A stretch of 64,000 nucleotides of DNA from Erysipelothrix piscisicarius (GTDB lineage Bacteria > Bacillota_I > Bacilli_A > Erysipelotrichales > Erysipelotrichaceae): contig NZ_CP034234.1 of NCBI RefSeq assembly GCF_003931795.1, forward strand, positions 62,001-126,000. Direction: 5' to 3'. The number at the start of each line of letters is the position of its first letter. Position 1 is the first letter of the stretch. A program made the position numbers and the translations under genes. This document shows positions 48,901-58,295 of this stretch, piece after piece. A model generated the notes under the pieces. That model was not told where the DNA came from. It made no database searches and saw only the letters and a program-made list of their open reading frames with translations.

Positions 48901-50087
48901 GCCGAGAAGATATTCTTAAGTGGGAATACATTCATGTGTCCGCCTTCGCGTAATACATCACGTAATTTTAAGACATCATCACGACGTGTAATATGTGTTC
49001 CTTTTTCAAAAACAACATTACCGTTAATATCTTTGATATCCCTTGTAAGAACGGTTCCATTTACACGATTGTAAACTTCAAGTTTTTTATGAATTTTATA
49101 ACGACCTGCTTTATTAAGGTCATAACGGCGTGGATCTAAGAACTTCGCGTTCATCAAGTTGATAGCACCGTCAGTTGTAGGGATTTCATCAGCACGTTGG
49201 TTTTCATACATTACACGTAATGAATCTTCAAACGTAACAGTCTTATCTAATACTAATGAGTTCACAATCTCAGGATAGTTTCCAAAGAATGCTGTATAGA
49301 GTAACGCATATAAAGTTAAGAATTCACGTTTCTCACTATCAATTTCTTCCCATTCATCATAAACAGGTAAATTCATAGCATTTAAGAACGTTTTAAATGA
49401 ATGTGTATCAAATGCATCTTCACCTTCTTGTAAATCAAGACTTAAACCAAAAGACTTGAACAAAATTGTGGATACAATCGTACGCTTACGGTCAACTTTC
49501 ATGTTGATAACACGACCATTAGCCGCTTTACGATCATCACTCATAAATTCTAACCAAGTACCACGACTTGGAATTAATTCGGACATGAACGTGTCACGAC
49601 CCGTTTTATCATCATTTTCAGACTTAAAATACGCTCCAGGAGAACGCACAATTTGCGAAACAATAACTCGTTCCGCTCCATTAATAATAAAGGTACCTGT
49701 TTCAGTCATTAAAGGAAGATCCCCGAGGAACACCTCTTCTTCTTTTTCAATCACTTCACCAGTTTGTTTGTTAATTACTTCTAGACGCATTGTTGCTCGA
49801 AGTGGCGCAGCATAGTTTGCTTCGCGTGATCGACATTCGTCTACGTTATATTTAGGTTCACCAAATGAATAATCAATGAACTTTAGTTTTACATTTTCAT
49901 TATAGCTTTGAATAGGATAGATTTCGTTAAAAACTTCAAAGAGTCCCTCGTTTTTAAACCATTCATACGCATCCGTTTGAATTTCTACCAAATTAGGCAA
50001 TTCTAAGGTTCCACTAACTTGAGAATAATCACGACGGGTAGCCTTATTACCAAATTTCTTTACACTATATACTTGGTTTTTCTCCAT
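45969..50087 (-). CDS. rpoB: DNA-directed RNA polymerase subunit beta
   Basis: 1,372 aa, longer than the ~1,190 of bacilli and close to mollicute RpoB. The extra sequence lies partly in the N-terminal half (about residues 330-470) and in an acidic C-terminal tail. The rifampicin region reads [20 protein letters not shown] then [10 protein letters not shown]. Residue 670 is Asn where E. coli has His526, and Leu replaces E. coli Asn518. Other conserved blocks: [53 protein letters not shown] at 50087 follows AAAGGATGGCATAA. Has its own promoter besides the rplJL transcript. Confidence 0.98.
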   Translation of the reverse strand: MEKNQVYSVKKFGNKATRRDYSQVSGTLELPNLVEIQTDAYEWFKNEGLFEVFNEIYPIQSYNENVKLKFIDYSFGEPKYNVDECRSREANYAAPLRATMRLEVINKQTGEVIEKEEEVFLGDLPLMTETGTFIINGAERVIVSQIVRSPGAYFKSENDDKTGRDTFMSELIPSRGTWLEFMSDDRKAANGRVINMKVDRKRTIVSTILFKSFGLSLDLQEGEDAFDTHSFKTFLNAMNLPVYDEWEEIDSEKREFLTLYALLYTAFFGNYPEIVNSLVLDKTVTFEDSLRVMYENQRADEIPTTDGAINLMNAKFLDPRRYDLNKAGRYKIHKKLEVYNRVNGTVLTRDIKDINGNVVFEKGTHITRRDDVLKLRDVLREGGHMNVFPLKNIFSAPDVSDIKVDGTVHLVGRILSKDVDGDDFEFERGTVLTAQDLETLKGETIQIYTGIMGKEVVVTKDNVWAVLNYSQRLYTVGRILDASGADMMSAKGNLIADRFTPNYNVPKINKTNEKLIVDSLEDGPVTMWLVGAAIQELFVAHEDDHEEIVKIVGIDPLLEKTTIVASDIYATYSYFLNFIDGVGNEDDIDQLGNRRIRTVGELIQNQFRIGLSRMERVVKERMSISSDSSNLTPKNLTNVRPLTAMVKEFFSSSQLSQFMDQLNPLAELTNKRRISALGPGGLTRDRAGFEVRDVHTSHYGRICPIETPEGPNIGLISNLTSYGKIDKYGFIQTPYRIVTPDGTVTEDIIYLSADDEFEYVIAQANEVQDHKLVNEEVVVRYRGENILAHRDTVELIDVSPKQIVSVATAAIPFLENDDASRALMGANMQRQAVPLLKPNSPFVGTGIEHRIAKDSGSAVICHEDGIVSYVDANRVIVNGVSGKERTYLLQKFRRSNQGTCINQKPLVALGEKVSNGDILADGPSMQNGELALGQNVTVAFMTWNGYNYEDAIIMSERLVKEDVYTSIHIEEYTLEVRETKLGPEEITRDIPNVSEVACRHLDARGIVMIGAEVKEGDILVGKVTPKGQSEISPEEKLLLAIFGEKSREVRDNSLKVPHGGSGIVQDIKIFSRAEGHDLPPGVSESVKVYIVQKRKIHEGDKMAGRHGNKGVISKILPVEDMPYMEDGTPVDIMLNPLGVPSRMNIGQILELHLGIAAKNLNIKFATSVFDGIETDELFNIMKEGNVSPDGKMVLYDGQTGERYDERISVGVMYMLKLSHMIDDKLHARATGPYSLVTQQPLGGKAQNGGQRFGEMEVWALYAYGAANTLQEILTIKSDDVNGRTKTYAAIQNGEDIPEPGIPESFRVLKHELQALALDVKFLDQNKEEIKESLVDGDEEVASAPSQDVPQPEIVVEIEETNEVESLNLDEQA

Positions 50088-50160
50088 TTATGCCATCCTT
50101 TCCTGTACTTTTTATAACAACCAAAAAAACGCGCATAAATCCACTATTATGCAATTATAT

Positions 50161-50189
50161 ATATTATCACTAATGTGGGTTACAGTCAA
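50161..50189 (-). promoter_or_regulatory. Internal promoter in front of rpoB
   Basis: TTGACT (50184-50189), 17-bp spacer, TAATAT (50161-50166) on the minus strand. A small hairpin GCATAA/TTATGC (50137-50156) lies in the leader. Confidence 0.7.
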
Positions 50190-50770
50190 CGCTTTGAGGC
50201 ACAATAGATGTAATATCCCTTTTCTTTTTTTAATAACGTGCAATTACCAAATAATGCTTCACATTTTGCTTGCGCAGACTTCGCTCCATGTGACTTACGA
50301 ATTACAAAGATAAACATCCCATCCTTGGTCAAAACATCGTAAGCATTATCAAATAAAGAATACATTTTTTCTTTTCCAACACGAATCGGCGGATTGCTAA
50401 TTACAAAGTCATACACGCCATCCAACCCATCTTGAATTTTATTAATTCCATTCACATTATATTTTTCATAGTTTATATTGGCGAGTTCAACCGAACGCGG
50501 ATTAATATCGACGCCCGTCATTTCAATATCACTAAAGAAATGCGAAAGAATCACACCCACAACCCCAATACCGCATCCTAGGTCTGCAACCTTTCCTTTT
50601 AAGGGATGATTGACACAGACTTTAAGCAGTGCTTCGGTACCACGATCCAGGCCATCTTTCGAGAAAACCCCATCATCCGAGATAACTGAAAAACTAATGT
50701 CTAAAAACCGGAAAGGGATATCTCTCCGGTTTTTATTCAAATTAGAATTGTCTGTAAAGTAATGACTCAC
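50186..50770 (-). CDS. Class I SAM-dependent methyltransferase (RsmC-like, rplL-rpoB locus)
   Basis: A 194-residue methyltransferase. Seen: SAM-binding KVADLGCGIGVVGVIL, acidic MTGVDINPRSVELA, and the catalytic SNPPIRVGK typical of rRNA guanine-N2 methyltransferases. The place between rplL and rpoB is conserved in Firmicutes (YbxB in Bacillus). Likely target is 16S rRNA, unproved for this gene. It starts 24 bp after rplL. Confidence 0.88.
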   Translation of the reverse strand: MSHYFTDNSNLNKNRRDIPFRFLDISFSVISDDGVFSKDGLDRGTEALLKVCVNHPLKGKVADLGCGIGVVGVILSHFFSDIEMTGVDINPRSVELANINYEKYNVNGINKIQDGLDGVYDFVISNPPIRVGKEKMYSLFDNAYDVLTKDGMFIFVIRKSHGAKSAQAKCEALFGNCTLLKKEKGYYIYCASKR

Positions 50771-50794
50771 AGAAGATCCTTCTTAACGTGTTAA

Positions 50795-51166
50795 TTATTT
50801 AACTTCTACAACTGCGCCAGCTTCAACAAGTTTAGCTTTGATTTCTTCTGCTTCTGCTGGTTTGATGTTTTCTTTAATTGCTGTTGGTGCGCCGTCAACT
50901 AATGCTTTAGCTTCCATCATACCTAAACCTGTGATGTCGCGTAATGCTTTGATAACTCCAACTTTTGAACCTGAGATTTCTTTCAAGATTACTGAAACTT
51001 CGCTTGGTCCTTCTTCTTCACCAGCATCTGATGCTGCTGCAACTGCAACTGGTGCTGCTGCTGAAACTCCGAATTCTTCTTCGATTGCTTTTACTAATTC
51101 ATTTAATTCTAAGATTGTCATTTCCTTTAGGGAAGCGATTAGTTCTTCTGATGTTAATTTTGCCAT
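50795..51166 (-). CDS. rplL: 50S ribosomal protein L7/L12
   Basis: The stalk protein of the large subunit, 123 aa. N-terminal dimerisation helix ([20 protein letters not shown]), Ala-rich hinge and the C-terminal factor-binding domain ([20 protein letters not shown]). ATG at 51166 follows AGGAGGAAATATTAAG. 22 bp after rplJ. Confidence 0.98.
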   Translation of the reverse strand: MAKLTSEELIASLKEMTILELNELVKAIEEEFGVSAAAPVAVAAASDAGEEEGPSEVSVILKEISGSKVGVIKALRDITGLGMMEAKALVDGAPTAIKENIKPAEAEEIKAKLVEAGAVVEVK

Positions 51167-51188
51167 CTTAATATTTCCTCCTATTTAA

Positions 51189-51764
51189 TTAAGCTTCTGT
51201 AGCTTCTTCTTTTACTTCTTCTACAACAGGTGCTTCTTCAGCAACTGCTGCTGCTTCTTCAACAACTTCTCCGCCCTCTGCACGTTGTTCAGCAACTTGT
51301 GATACAGCGTAAGCAAAGCTTCGAATTGGGGATTGGAACATTCCAGCCAACATAGCAATCATGCCATCGTGGTTTGGTAATGCTGAGAGTTCTTTGATTT
51401 CTTCTTGGTCTACTAAGTTACCGTCAACGATACCAGCTTTAAGGATTAACTTTTTGTTCTTCTTAGCGAAGTTAGCTAATACTCGAGCAGGTGCAACAGC
51501 ATCTTCTCCAAACGCAACACCGTTAGGTCCTGTTAATTCGGATTTTAAACCTTCAAAGTCTGTGCCTTCGACAGCACGTTGGAACATTGAATTTTTATAA
51601 ACTTTAAATTCAACGTTTTCTGCACGAAGTTGACGACGTAGTTCAGTCATTTGATCTACGGTTAGTCCACGGTACTCAACAACAACTGTTGATCCGGCAT
51701 TCTTTACTTTTTCTTGAATCTCTGCAACAACAGCTTTTTTATTTTCTAAAATTTCTGTACGCAA
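51189..51764 (-). CDS. rplJ: 50S ribosomal protein L10
   Basis: Stalk base protein that carries L7/L12 and controls its own operon through the leader. About 191 aa: N-terminal KKAVVAEIQEKVKNAGSTVV, YRGLTVDQMTELRRQLR, then helix and an acidic Glu/Ala-rich tail binding L7/L12. The chosen start is TTG at 51764: the ATG five codons upstream lies inside the strong GGAGGTGA ribosome site, which is 6 bp from the TTG. Confidence 0.95.
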   Translation of the reverse strand: MRTEILENKKAVVAEIQEKVKNAGSTVVVEYRGLTVDQMTELRRQLRAENVEFKVYKNSMFQRAVEGTDFEGLKSELTGPNGVAFGEDAVAPARVLANFAKKNKKLILKAGIVDGNLVDQEEIKELSALPNHDGMIAMLAGMFQSPIRSFAYAVSQVAEQRAEGGEVVEEAAAVAEEAPVVEEVKEEATEA

Positions 51765-51802
51765 ATGATTCACCTCCATTCGATCTCGGAAATCAAATTA
51801 AA

Positions 51803-51835
51803 CCAAAAAAATAAACCCATCCAAAAGACAGGTTC
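51803..51835 (-). terminator. Attenuator terminator in the L10 leader
   Basis: AACCTGTC/GGATGGGTT stem (with G-T pairs) followed by TATTTTTTTGG on the minus strand, just upstream of rplJ. Confidence 0.65.
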
Positions 51836-51896
51836 AAAAGTTTTATACTTTCACCTCGGTAACATTATTAAGGTTGCCCCGTTACTGTCTTTGGTT
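51805..51896 (-). ncRNA. Ribosomal protein L10 leader
   Basis: The minus-strand leader contains ACCAAAGACAG, GGGGCAACC and CCGAGGT, the conserved elements of the L10 leader. CCAAAGACAG (from 51884-51893) can pair with CTGTCTTTTGG (51820-51830), competing with the attenuator stem. Free L10 (or L10-L7/L12) is expected to favour termination. Confidence 0.82.
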
Positions 51897-51912
51897 AATT
51901 GATAACATAGAT

Positions 51913-51940
51913 ATTCTACCAACTTTATTCAGAAAGTCAA
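51913..51940 (-). promoter_or_regulatory. Promoter of the rplJL operon
   Basis: TTGACT (51935-51940), 16-bp spacer, TAGAAT (51913-51918) on the minus strand, starting just upstream of the L10 leader. Nothing further is recognised in 51941-52065. Confidence 0.7.
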
Positions 51941-52065
51941 GATTTTTATTATTCCAATGTTAAATATTTCCAACAAATAGCCCCTGCTATCCTTCATGAC
52001 TGTTTAGATTCATGATTGAATAATTATTTAAAGGCATGCATGTACAAAGCGCCCCATCTTTTTGA

Positions 52066-52098
52066 TGTAAAACAAGCGGACACATGACGTATCCGCTT
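52066..52098 (-). terminator. Terminator of the XRE regulator gene
   Basis: AAGCGGA/TCCGCTT stem followed by GTTTTAC on the minus strand. Confidence 0.65.
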
Positions 52099-52110
52099 AT
52101 CACATTTTAA

Positions 52111-52506
52111 CTATAACTCTGACTTCAATTCTGACTTCATTAAAAGGGCTTTCTTTCGTAAAAAAAGAACCAGTTCATTGATAAGTTTTATTTTGTTTTC
52201 TTCATCCAACTCTCGAATATTTAAACCGACTTCATGATGCGTCCCACATAAATTTAGCACATGATAAAACGCTAAATGTAAGCTCCATTCATCAAAATCT
52301 TGCATGTGTTTCGGTTTTTGACAGAGAAGACACTCCACAGAAATATTCAGTTCCTCGCAAATCTTTACAAGATTTGAAGTATCTGGATTCGAAACCCCCA
52401 CTTCCCACTTTGCGACTGCTTGTTGAGAATAATTTACACGTTTCGCCAGCTCACGCTGCGTTAATTTTCGTTTTAAACGTATTTTCTTTAGATTAGAGTC
52501 TAACAT
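52111..52506 (-). CDS. XRE family (Cro/CI-type) transcriptional regulator
   Basis: 131 aa. Residues about 5-60 are the HTH_3 domain (KIRLKRKLTQRELAKRVNYS, QQAVAKWEVGVSNPD, LNISVECLL). The C-terminal 60 residues are helical with a CxxC-less Cys/His-containing stretch and no known domain. The ATG at 52506 follows GAGGGGTGAGCACG; a GTG three codons upstream overlaps the ribosome site. Divergent from the TraB gene. Role unknown. Confidence 0.85.
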   Translation of the reverse strand: MLDSNLKKIRLKRKLTQRELAKRVNYSQQAVAKWEVGVSNPDTSNLVKICEELNISVECLLCQKPKHMQDFDEWSLHLAFYHVLNLCGTHHEVGLNIRELDEENKIKLINELVLFLRKKALLMKSELKSEL

Positions 52507-52665
52507 CGTGCTCACCCCTCAAATTGATTATAATCGACAAGTTTTGAAAAAAATATATCATTCATTGACTATATTCTTAAGTAATCTTAATTTTTCGCGG
52601 TCAATTCAAATCAAGTACTATGGATGACATTTAGAATTTGATATGATGATGGTACGAGGTATCTT

Positions 52666-53808
52666 ATGAAAACAGTAGAATTTAAAGATAAAACATTGCA
52701 TTTTGTATCCACCGCTCATGTATCCAAGCAATCCGTCCTTGATGTACAAGAATCAATTGCTTCCGTTCAGCCACAGGCTGTTTGTATCGAATTGGATGAT
52801 AACCGGGCTCGTAACCTTATGGAATCTGATAAATATAAAGAAGTTGATATTAAGCAGATTATTAAAACCAAACGAGTTGGTGCTTTTATTGCCACCTTGG
52901 TCCTTTCTTCCTATCAGAAAAAACTCGCAGATGACCTTAATACATCTGTAGGTCAAGAAATGAAGCAAGCAATTGAAAGCGCTAAAACGTTTAACGCTTC
53001 GATTCATTATATTGATCGTGATGTCCAAGTAACCTTTAAACGCATTTGGGGAAATCTCACTTGCTTTAAAAAAATATCCTTGCTTTCCACGCTCATTTTA
53101 AGTGTCTTCGAAGATGATTCGGTTTCAGAAGTTGATGTTGAGAATTTAAAAGAGAGTGATTTATTGTTTGAGTCTGTTCGTGAAATGGATGAAAAACTTC
53201 CAGCAATTTCTAAAAGTCTTCTCCATGAGCGAAATGCTTTTATGGCCGAAAAAATTAAAGCATTACCTGAAAAAGAAATTGTGATTGTTGTAGGGGCTGC
53301 TCATACTGAAGGTATCATTGAGGTACTGGATCAAGACCATTCGCTTTATGAACTAAATCAAATCCCCGCAAAGAAAAAATTGAATTTATCAGGTTGGATC
53401 GTACCGGGAATAATTATTTTATTACTGGTTGCGCTCACGCTTAAAAATCCACACATGGCTCTTAACGATCTTTTGGTGTGGTTTGCATTAAGCGGTGGCC
53501 TTGCAACCCTTGGTGCAATCATTTGCCTAGCACACCCGCTTACAATTCTCACAACAGCCCTTACCGCATGGATTGGGACACTCTCCCCCGTTTTAGGCGT
53601 CGGTATGTTTGCAGGTCTTATGGAAGCATATCAACGTCCACCAACATTCGAAGATTTTGATGCCTTATCCACGCATGCAACCCAACCGAAAATGTGGTTT
53701 AAGAACAAAGTTTTACGTATTTTACTAATTTTTGTAATTACATCACTCTTTAGTTCAATCGGCACATTTATTGCCGGTGGAAATATTATTGGTTCACTAT
53801 TCAAATAA
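52666..53808 (+). CDS. TraB/GumN family membrane protein
   Basis: 380 aa. The N-terminal ~220 residues form the TraB domain: HFVSTAHVSKQSVLDV, VCIELDDNRARNL and IVIVVGAAHTEGIIEVL, with His/Glu residues that suggest metal-dependent hydrolase activity. The C-terminal part has about four membrane helices (from about residue 243). In Enterococcus TraB inhibits pheromone activity; chromosomal homologues have unknown function. ATG at 52666 follows ACGAGGTATCTT. Confidence 0.88.
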   Translation: MKTVEFKDKTLHFVSTAHVSKQSVLDVQESIASVQPQAVCIELDDNRARNLMESDKYKEVDIKQIIKTKRVGAFIATLVLSSYQKKLADDLNTSVGQEMKQAIESAKTFNASIHYIDRDVQVTFKRIWGNLTCFKKISLLSTLILSVFEDDSVSEVDVENLKESDLLFESVREMDEKLPAISKSLLHERNAFMAEKIKALPEKEIVIVVGAAHTEGIIEVLDQDHSLYELNQIPAKKKLNLSGWIVPGIIILLLVALTLKNPHMALNDLLVWFALSGGLATLGAIICLAHPLTILTTALTAWIGTLSPVLGVGMFAGLMEAYQRPPTFEDFDALSTHATQPKMWFKNKVLRILLIFVITSLFSSIGTFIAGGNIIGSLFK

Positions 53809-53842
53809 AAAGAGTTCAGTACTTTAGTGCTGAACTCTTTTT
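53806..53842. terminator. Terminator after the TraB gene
   Basis: AAAAAGAGTTCAG/CTGAACTCTTTTT stem with extended AC/GT pairing; T runs on both strands. Confidence 0.88.
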
Positions 53843-53850
53843 ATCTTTTA

Positions 53851-54779
53851 TCAAATCTCAACCGCACCACTTTCACTTTTATTAAAGTCTATCTCATAGG
53901 CCGTTTTGAAGTCAAATATTTTTCGCGGCATTGAGTTAATTTTGAAGCAAATATCATCAAGATATTGTTGCGCTATATCATACATTGATTTTCCTTTTGG
54001 TATAAACCTTCTAACGATTGCATTCGCTCGTTCATTGGTTCCACGTTGAAAAGAACAGTATGGATCACACTTATATAGTTTCACACCCAACCGCTTGGCT
54101 GTAATTCCTAATGTTTTAAATTCAAGTCCATTATCTACTGTTATCGATTTCGTGGTTATATTATTCTCTTCAATAAATTTTCGAATTAAGTTTGATGTGT
54201 AATAGTCATATCGATATTCTGCTTTAATAAGCCAGGTCATTCTTGAGCAGCGGTCTACAATGGATATAATCGCTGCAGATTCATGTTTCTTACCGATTAT
54301 AGAGTCGATTTCGAGATGGCCAATCTCGTTACGTTCCTCAATGTATTTAGGTCTAAGGCTAATGGAAGTACCGTTTTCTCTTCAAGTTCCATCTCAAGTG
54401 ATTCATCATTCCACTAATTCTCTTTTACGTTTTCGACGTTTATAGCACATTCTATTTGGTTTATATCAAGTTTACCTTGATTAATCCAGTTATAGACTTG
54501 CTGCGATGAAACACACGGTTTATATGGATGATATCGTTTATAGTTACTCAAGCATACTTCTACAATGAACTTTAGGATCATAGTGAGAATGCAGATATTC
54601 GATTAAGTGGGAATATTTTCTCGAATATCAATCGTTCGTTTCTTATAGACATTATTTTATATCTAGAAATCGTAGAATGAGATATATTGAGTTTACGTGC
54701 TGCCTTGCGCATAGAGTAGCCGATGCTTAATAGAATATCAATTTGGTCTTTCATTTTTATCTAATTGTTTATACTTCAT
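53851..54779 (-). pseudogene. IS30-family transposase, frameshifted
   Basis: The start ATG at 54779 gives MKYKQLDKNER, then the frame is broken. The next frame has the HTH QIDILLSIGYSMRKAARKLN; fragments follow up to HLEIDSIIGKKHES. The last intact frame (53851-54240) holds MTWLIKAEYRYD, TVDNGLEF and ERANAIVRRFIPKG, the Asp and Glu of the IS30 DDE domain. Inactive as written. Confidence 0.82.
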
Positions 54780-54792
54780 ATGGGAGCTCCTT

Positions 54793-54795
54793 TAG
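54793..54795. repeat. Target-site duplication TAG, left copy
   Basis: TAG precedes the inner IS and recurs at 56200-56202. Confidence 0.65.
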
Positions 54796-56199
54796 TGAAC
54801 CGCACGAATCTTGGACAAAGATGAGGAGGTGCGGTTTTATAACTAAGCTAACACGAAAACAAAAATTGAAATATATGAAAACGAAAGTTAGGACAATCAG
54901 TATGTTCATTAGTAAATGAGTATGGTATTAATAAATCAAGTATTAAATATTTGGTAAGACTTATCGATCAACATGGACCCAATGTTCTAAGACGAAACAA
55001 AAATCACTTTTATTCTCATGAATTTAAGTCAGAAGTAATAAATCGGATATTAATGGATGGAGAAAGTACAATAGCTATCGCCATCGAACTTGGATTAAGT
55101 TCTGATGGATTGATTTACAATTGGATTAAAAATTATAAAGAAAACGGCTATAATGTCATAGAACGGAAACGAGGTAAACCATCTATGACAAAACCAACTA
55201 AACTGTTAACAGTTAATGATGAACTAAAGGCATTGAAGAAAAACAAGTATTTGGAAGCGGAGAATGAATATTTAAAAATTGAATGCCGTAGTGAAACAAG
55301 GGTGGAGCGCGAAAGAAGAAACCAAAGTAGTTTCCTTACTACGACAAAATATCCCTTAGAGATTCTTTTAAAATATCCGGACTCGCTCGATCTACTTACT
55401 ACTTCTACGTTTCAAAATTGATTTTGATACCAAAACGACGAACTCATGCAAGAGATTATAGAAATCTATTATGATCACAAGGACGATATGGTTATCGTAG
55501 AATTACTTTAGAACTAAATAATCGAGGAATTCGTGTAAATCACAAGAAAGTCTTGAGACTTATGAATAAAATGGGATTACATTCAATCATAAGAAAGAAA
55601 CGTAAGTATTCTTCATATAAAGGGACAGTGGGAACCATTGTTGAGAATCGAGTTCAAAGAGATTTTGAAGCTGATAAACCCAATCAAAATGGTTTACGGA
55701 TATCACTGAGTTTAATGTGCAAGGAAGAAAATCTATCTTTCACCAATACTTGATGCATATGGTAGATACATTGTATCTTACAACATATCTACAAGTCTAA
55801 TTTGGATCAAACTAGAGACGTGCTTCACAAGGCATTTTCTTGTAACGATACGCAAGGAACAATTATTCATTCGGATAGAGGATGGCAATACCAACATCAA
55901 TTTTATGTGAAAGAATTAGAAGCACATTCGATGATTAGAAGTATGTCAAGAAAGGAAATAGTATTGATAACGGACTCATGGAGGGCTTTTTTGGGCTACT
56001 AAAATCAGAAATGTATTATGACCAAGAACATAAGTATAAAAAGGTAGAAGAATTAGTTGATGCAATTGATGAATATATCGACTCTTATAATAACAAGAGA
56101 ATTAAGAGCAAACTAAAAGGACTGACCCCTGTTCAATACAGGAATCAATCCTTAAATTTAAAAGATAATTAGCTTGTCCAAAATTTGGGGTTCAGTTCA
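54796..56199 (+). mobile_element. IS3-family insertion sequence nested in the IS30 element
   Basis: About 1,404 bp with imperfect ends: TGAACCGCACGAATCTTGG... on the left and the reverse complement of TGAACTGAACCCC... with TTTTGGACAA on the right. TSD TAG on both sides. A different element from copies 1 and 2 at 24 and 38 kb. Confidence 0.82.
54839..56172 (+). pseudogene. IS3-family transposase (orfA/orfB), multiply frameshifted
   Basis: An orfA-like first part with HTH motifs (KYLVRLIDQHGPNVLRR, AIAIELGLSSDGLIYNWIK) and a following coiled coil. An orfB-like part with RVNHKKVLRLMNKMGLHSII, IIHSDRGWQYQH (second Asp) and MEGFFGLLKSEMYYDQE (Glu) follows. Pieces lie in three frames; several breaks are at short homopolymers. 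The presumed start is ATA at 54839 after GAGGAGGTG. Inactive as written. Confidence 0.82.
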
Positions 56200-56202
56200 T
56201 AG
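56200..56202. repeat. Target-site duplication TAG, right copy
   Basis: Partner of the TAG at 54793-54795. Confidence 0.65.
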
Positions 56203-56265
56203 TCGGGTGGGCTCCTTTTATTATACAAAAACAACCGCACCTTGGGTGGTGCGGTTGAGATTTGA

Positions 56266-57084
56266 ATTTAGGATCCGTCAAATATTGTATAATTAGAACA
56301 GAAATGACTATAACAGCAAATGACTGACAACCTAGCATATACCTCGAAATCAAGATTGAAAAAACTTTAAAAAATGGTATTTTCGTAATAATTAAATTCA
56401 CAGGACCTAGAGAGACTAATATTACTAGAGATATAATCAAGATAAATGAAGGCATTTTTTCGTTTTTGTAAACAAGTGGACCCAATGTTGTTCCAAATAG
56501 AAACACTGGAATTCTTGAGAGTAGAATTTCATAATATCTGTATGCATCTGAATTCAAATAGAGAAAAAATGCGAGTCCAATCGTGTAGAGAATAATTGAA
56601 AAATAAATTATATTTTGCCTTCCAGAATTAATTTGTTTATAAATCAGAGGATAAATTAAATAACAGATAGATATTATTAGCAAAAACCAAAATGAACTTA
56701 CATTTCTATTCATAAATAGAATTTGCTTTAAAAATAAATCTAGAGTGTAGTTTCCAGTCGCTAACATCAAGAAAAAAAAGGGATCGCTACAAAAATATAA
56801 ATCTTACAGAGGCGACTAAATCGTCGTTTGTAGAACGCTTGTAACGATTGATTAGGATTTTTTTTCATAGAATAATATAAGGAAACCCCTGACAAAATCA
56901 AAAATAAATCAACACCCATATTACCTCTCTTAATGATATTAATTATCGTCCAATTATAGCTAATCTGCTTTGGAAATGACTCCCAAATGTGAAAAACAAT
57001 TATCCAAATTATAGTAAATCCGTATAACTGATCTCTATACTCACTAAACATACCCCATGTTAATGAGTTTTTTTGATTACTCAT
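56266..57084 (-). pseudogene. Acyltransferase family 3 membrane protein, frameshifted and truncated by IS30
   Basis: An integral-membrane O-acyltransferase of the type that decorates polysaccharides. The first frame (56767-57084) has FTIIWIIVFHIWE (catalytic-type His) and GVDLFLILSGVSLYYS. The second (to 56266) carries five more helices (SSFWFLLIISICYLIYPL). Adding one A to the eight A at 56772-56779 gives IPFFFLMLATGNY. The coding frame enters the IS30 end at 56265 and stops inside it at 56192, losing the final helices. Start overlaps the epimerase stop region (ATGA). Confidence 0.82.
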
Positions 57085-58133
57085 TGATTTGTTTCCCTCT
57101 CATCTATTGTTAACGATTCTAGAAGTCTAGAATATGCTTCTCGAATTTCTATCTTAGGACTCCAACCTATTTTTTTTATCTTGTCACTGTTAAGTTGCAT
57201 TTTATTAATTGGCGCATACATTGTGCTCTCGTCAAGATCGAAAACAACTTTTTGATTACTACCATATTCATCAATTAACCATTGTGCAACGTCTTTTATA
57301 CGCATTGAATCAGAATCTCCTGAAGCATTATATATTTCTCCAGAATCGCCATCCGCTAGCAATACTAGAATTGCTTTTAACGCATCGGTCAAGTAGCAAA
57401 AATTAACAACCGTTTCTCCTGTGCTTTTTAACACGATATCATCATTTTTGATGATACAATCACAAAAATATTTGAAGACTCTGTTTTCATTTTTTGTTAT
57501 TCCCGCACCAAAAGTTTGAGCTAACCGTAAAGAGGTTACATTTACATTATACTCTTGGCTATAAGAATAAGCTAAAAGTTCAGTTAGGCGTTTCGATTCT
57601 GGGTATGAGCTTCTTAATGAGGTTAATGGAATTAATCCAAGATTATCCTCTTCCACATTATCACATTCGATTGTTCCATAACTTTCCATAGATGACACAT
57701 TCACCATGCTCTTTACATTATTTACTCTAGCCAAATTTAATACATTCATTGTCCCAAGCACTATCGACTCAATAGTTTCGACAGGATTATTGACAAAAAA
57801 ACTAGATTTAGTTGGTGCCGCCGTATGAACAATATAGTCAATTCCCAATTCAGAAATATTAATATTTTCAATGGATTTTTCGATATAACGTACCGATTCG
57901 TAGCCTGGATAAGTTGATAATTGTTCTCTTGATCTGTCTCTATCACGAACAAGAAGTACAATTTTAATGTTCGAATTATAAATCCTATTTCTGAGCAGAA
58001 ACAATTTAGCCATAATGCTTCCAATCAAACCTGTTCCACCAGTTATTAAAAAAGTATTTGCGTCAAATTTTTCCCATTTCACTTCCTCAGATTCAATAAT
58101 TTCAACTAAATCCTCATACTCTACTCGATTCAT
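57081..58133 (-). CDS. NAD-dependent epimerase/dehydratase family protein
   Basis: A 350-residue extended short-chain dehydrogenase. Seen: FLITGGTGLIGSIMAKLFL at residues about 27-45, IDYIVHTAAPTKS, NVSSMESYG with the catalytic Ser, and YPESKRLTELLAYSY with the YxxxK pair. Close to nucleotide-sugar epimerases or dTDP-glucose 4,6-dehydratases of surface polysaccharide loci; substrate unassigned. ATG at 58133. Heads a two-gene unit with the acyltransferase. Confidence 0.88.
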   Translation of the reverse strand: MNRVEYEDLVEIIESEEVKWEKFDANTFLITGGTGLIGSIMAKLFLLRNRIYNSNIKIVLLVRDRDRSREQLSTYPGYESVRYIEKSIENINISELGIDYIVHTAAPTKSSFFVNNPVETIESIVLGTMNVLNLARVNNVKSMVNVSSMESYGTIECDNVEEDNLGLIPLTSLRSSYPESKRLTELLAYSYSQEYNVNVTSLRLAQTFGAGITKNENRVFKYFCDCIIKNDDIVLKSTGETVVNFCYLTDALKAILVLLADGDSGEIYNASGDSDSMRIKDVAQWLIDEYGSNQKVVFDLDESTMYAPINKMQLNSDKIKKIGWSPKIEIREAYSRLLESLTIDERETNQ

Positions 58134-58239
58134 AATTCATCCCCTATCTAAGTATAAAAAAAGAACTACTCAACATTACTATTATATCTAAGAGCAACTA
58201 CCCATTCAACCTAATCAAGAGTATTTTGAATATTTATTC

Positions 58240-58278
58240 AAAAAAAAATCAACTGTCCAAAATATAAACAGTTGATTA
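58240..58278 (-). terminator. Terminator of the D-2-hydroxyacid dehydrogenase gene
   Basis: AATCAACTGT/ACAGTTGATT stem with T run on the minus strand. Confidence 0.82.
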
Positions 58279-58295
58279 AATTTCATGTTTCTAAA

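Larger units (their letters stand above)
53851..56265 (-). mobile_element. IS30-family element, interrupted by an IS3-family element
   Basis: Exact 20-bp terminal inverted repeats: TCAAATCTCAACCGCACCAC at 53851-53870 and its reverse complement at 56246-56265. Between them lie a minus-strand IS30 transposase and, inserted 5' of it, the IS3-family element 54796-56199. Without the insert and one TAG the element is about 1,008 bp, normal for IS30. It has landed in the acyltransferase gene, which it truncates. Confidence 0.8.

Noticed and set aside
51765-51779. ATG start for rplJ five codons upstream
   Set aside because: It lies inside the GGAGGTGA ribosome site that serves the TTG at 51764.
54828-54836. 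GGTGCGGTT taken at first as the right end of the IS30 element
   Set aside because: The 20-bp IS30 repeat occurs exactly at 53851 and 56246, and TAG duplications show that 54796-56199 is a separate inserted element; this short match lies inside the latter.
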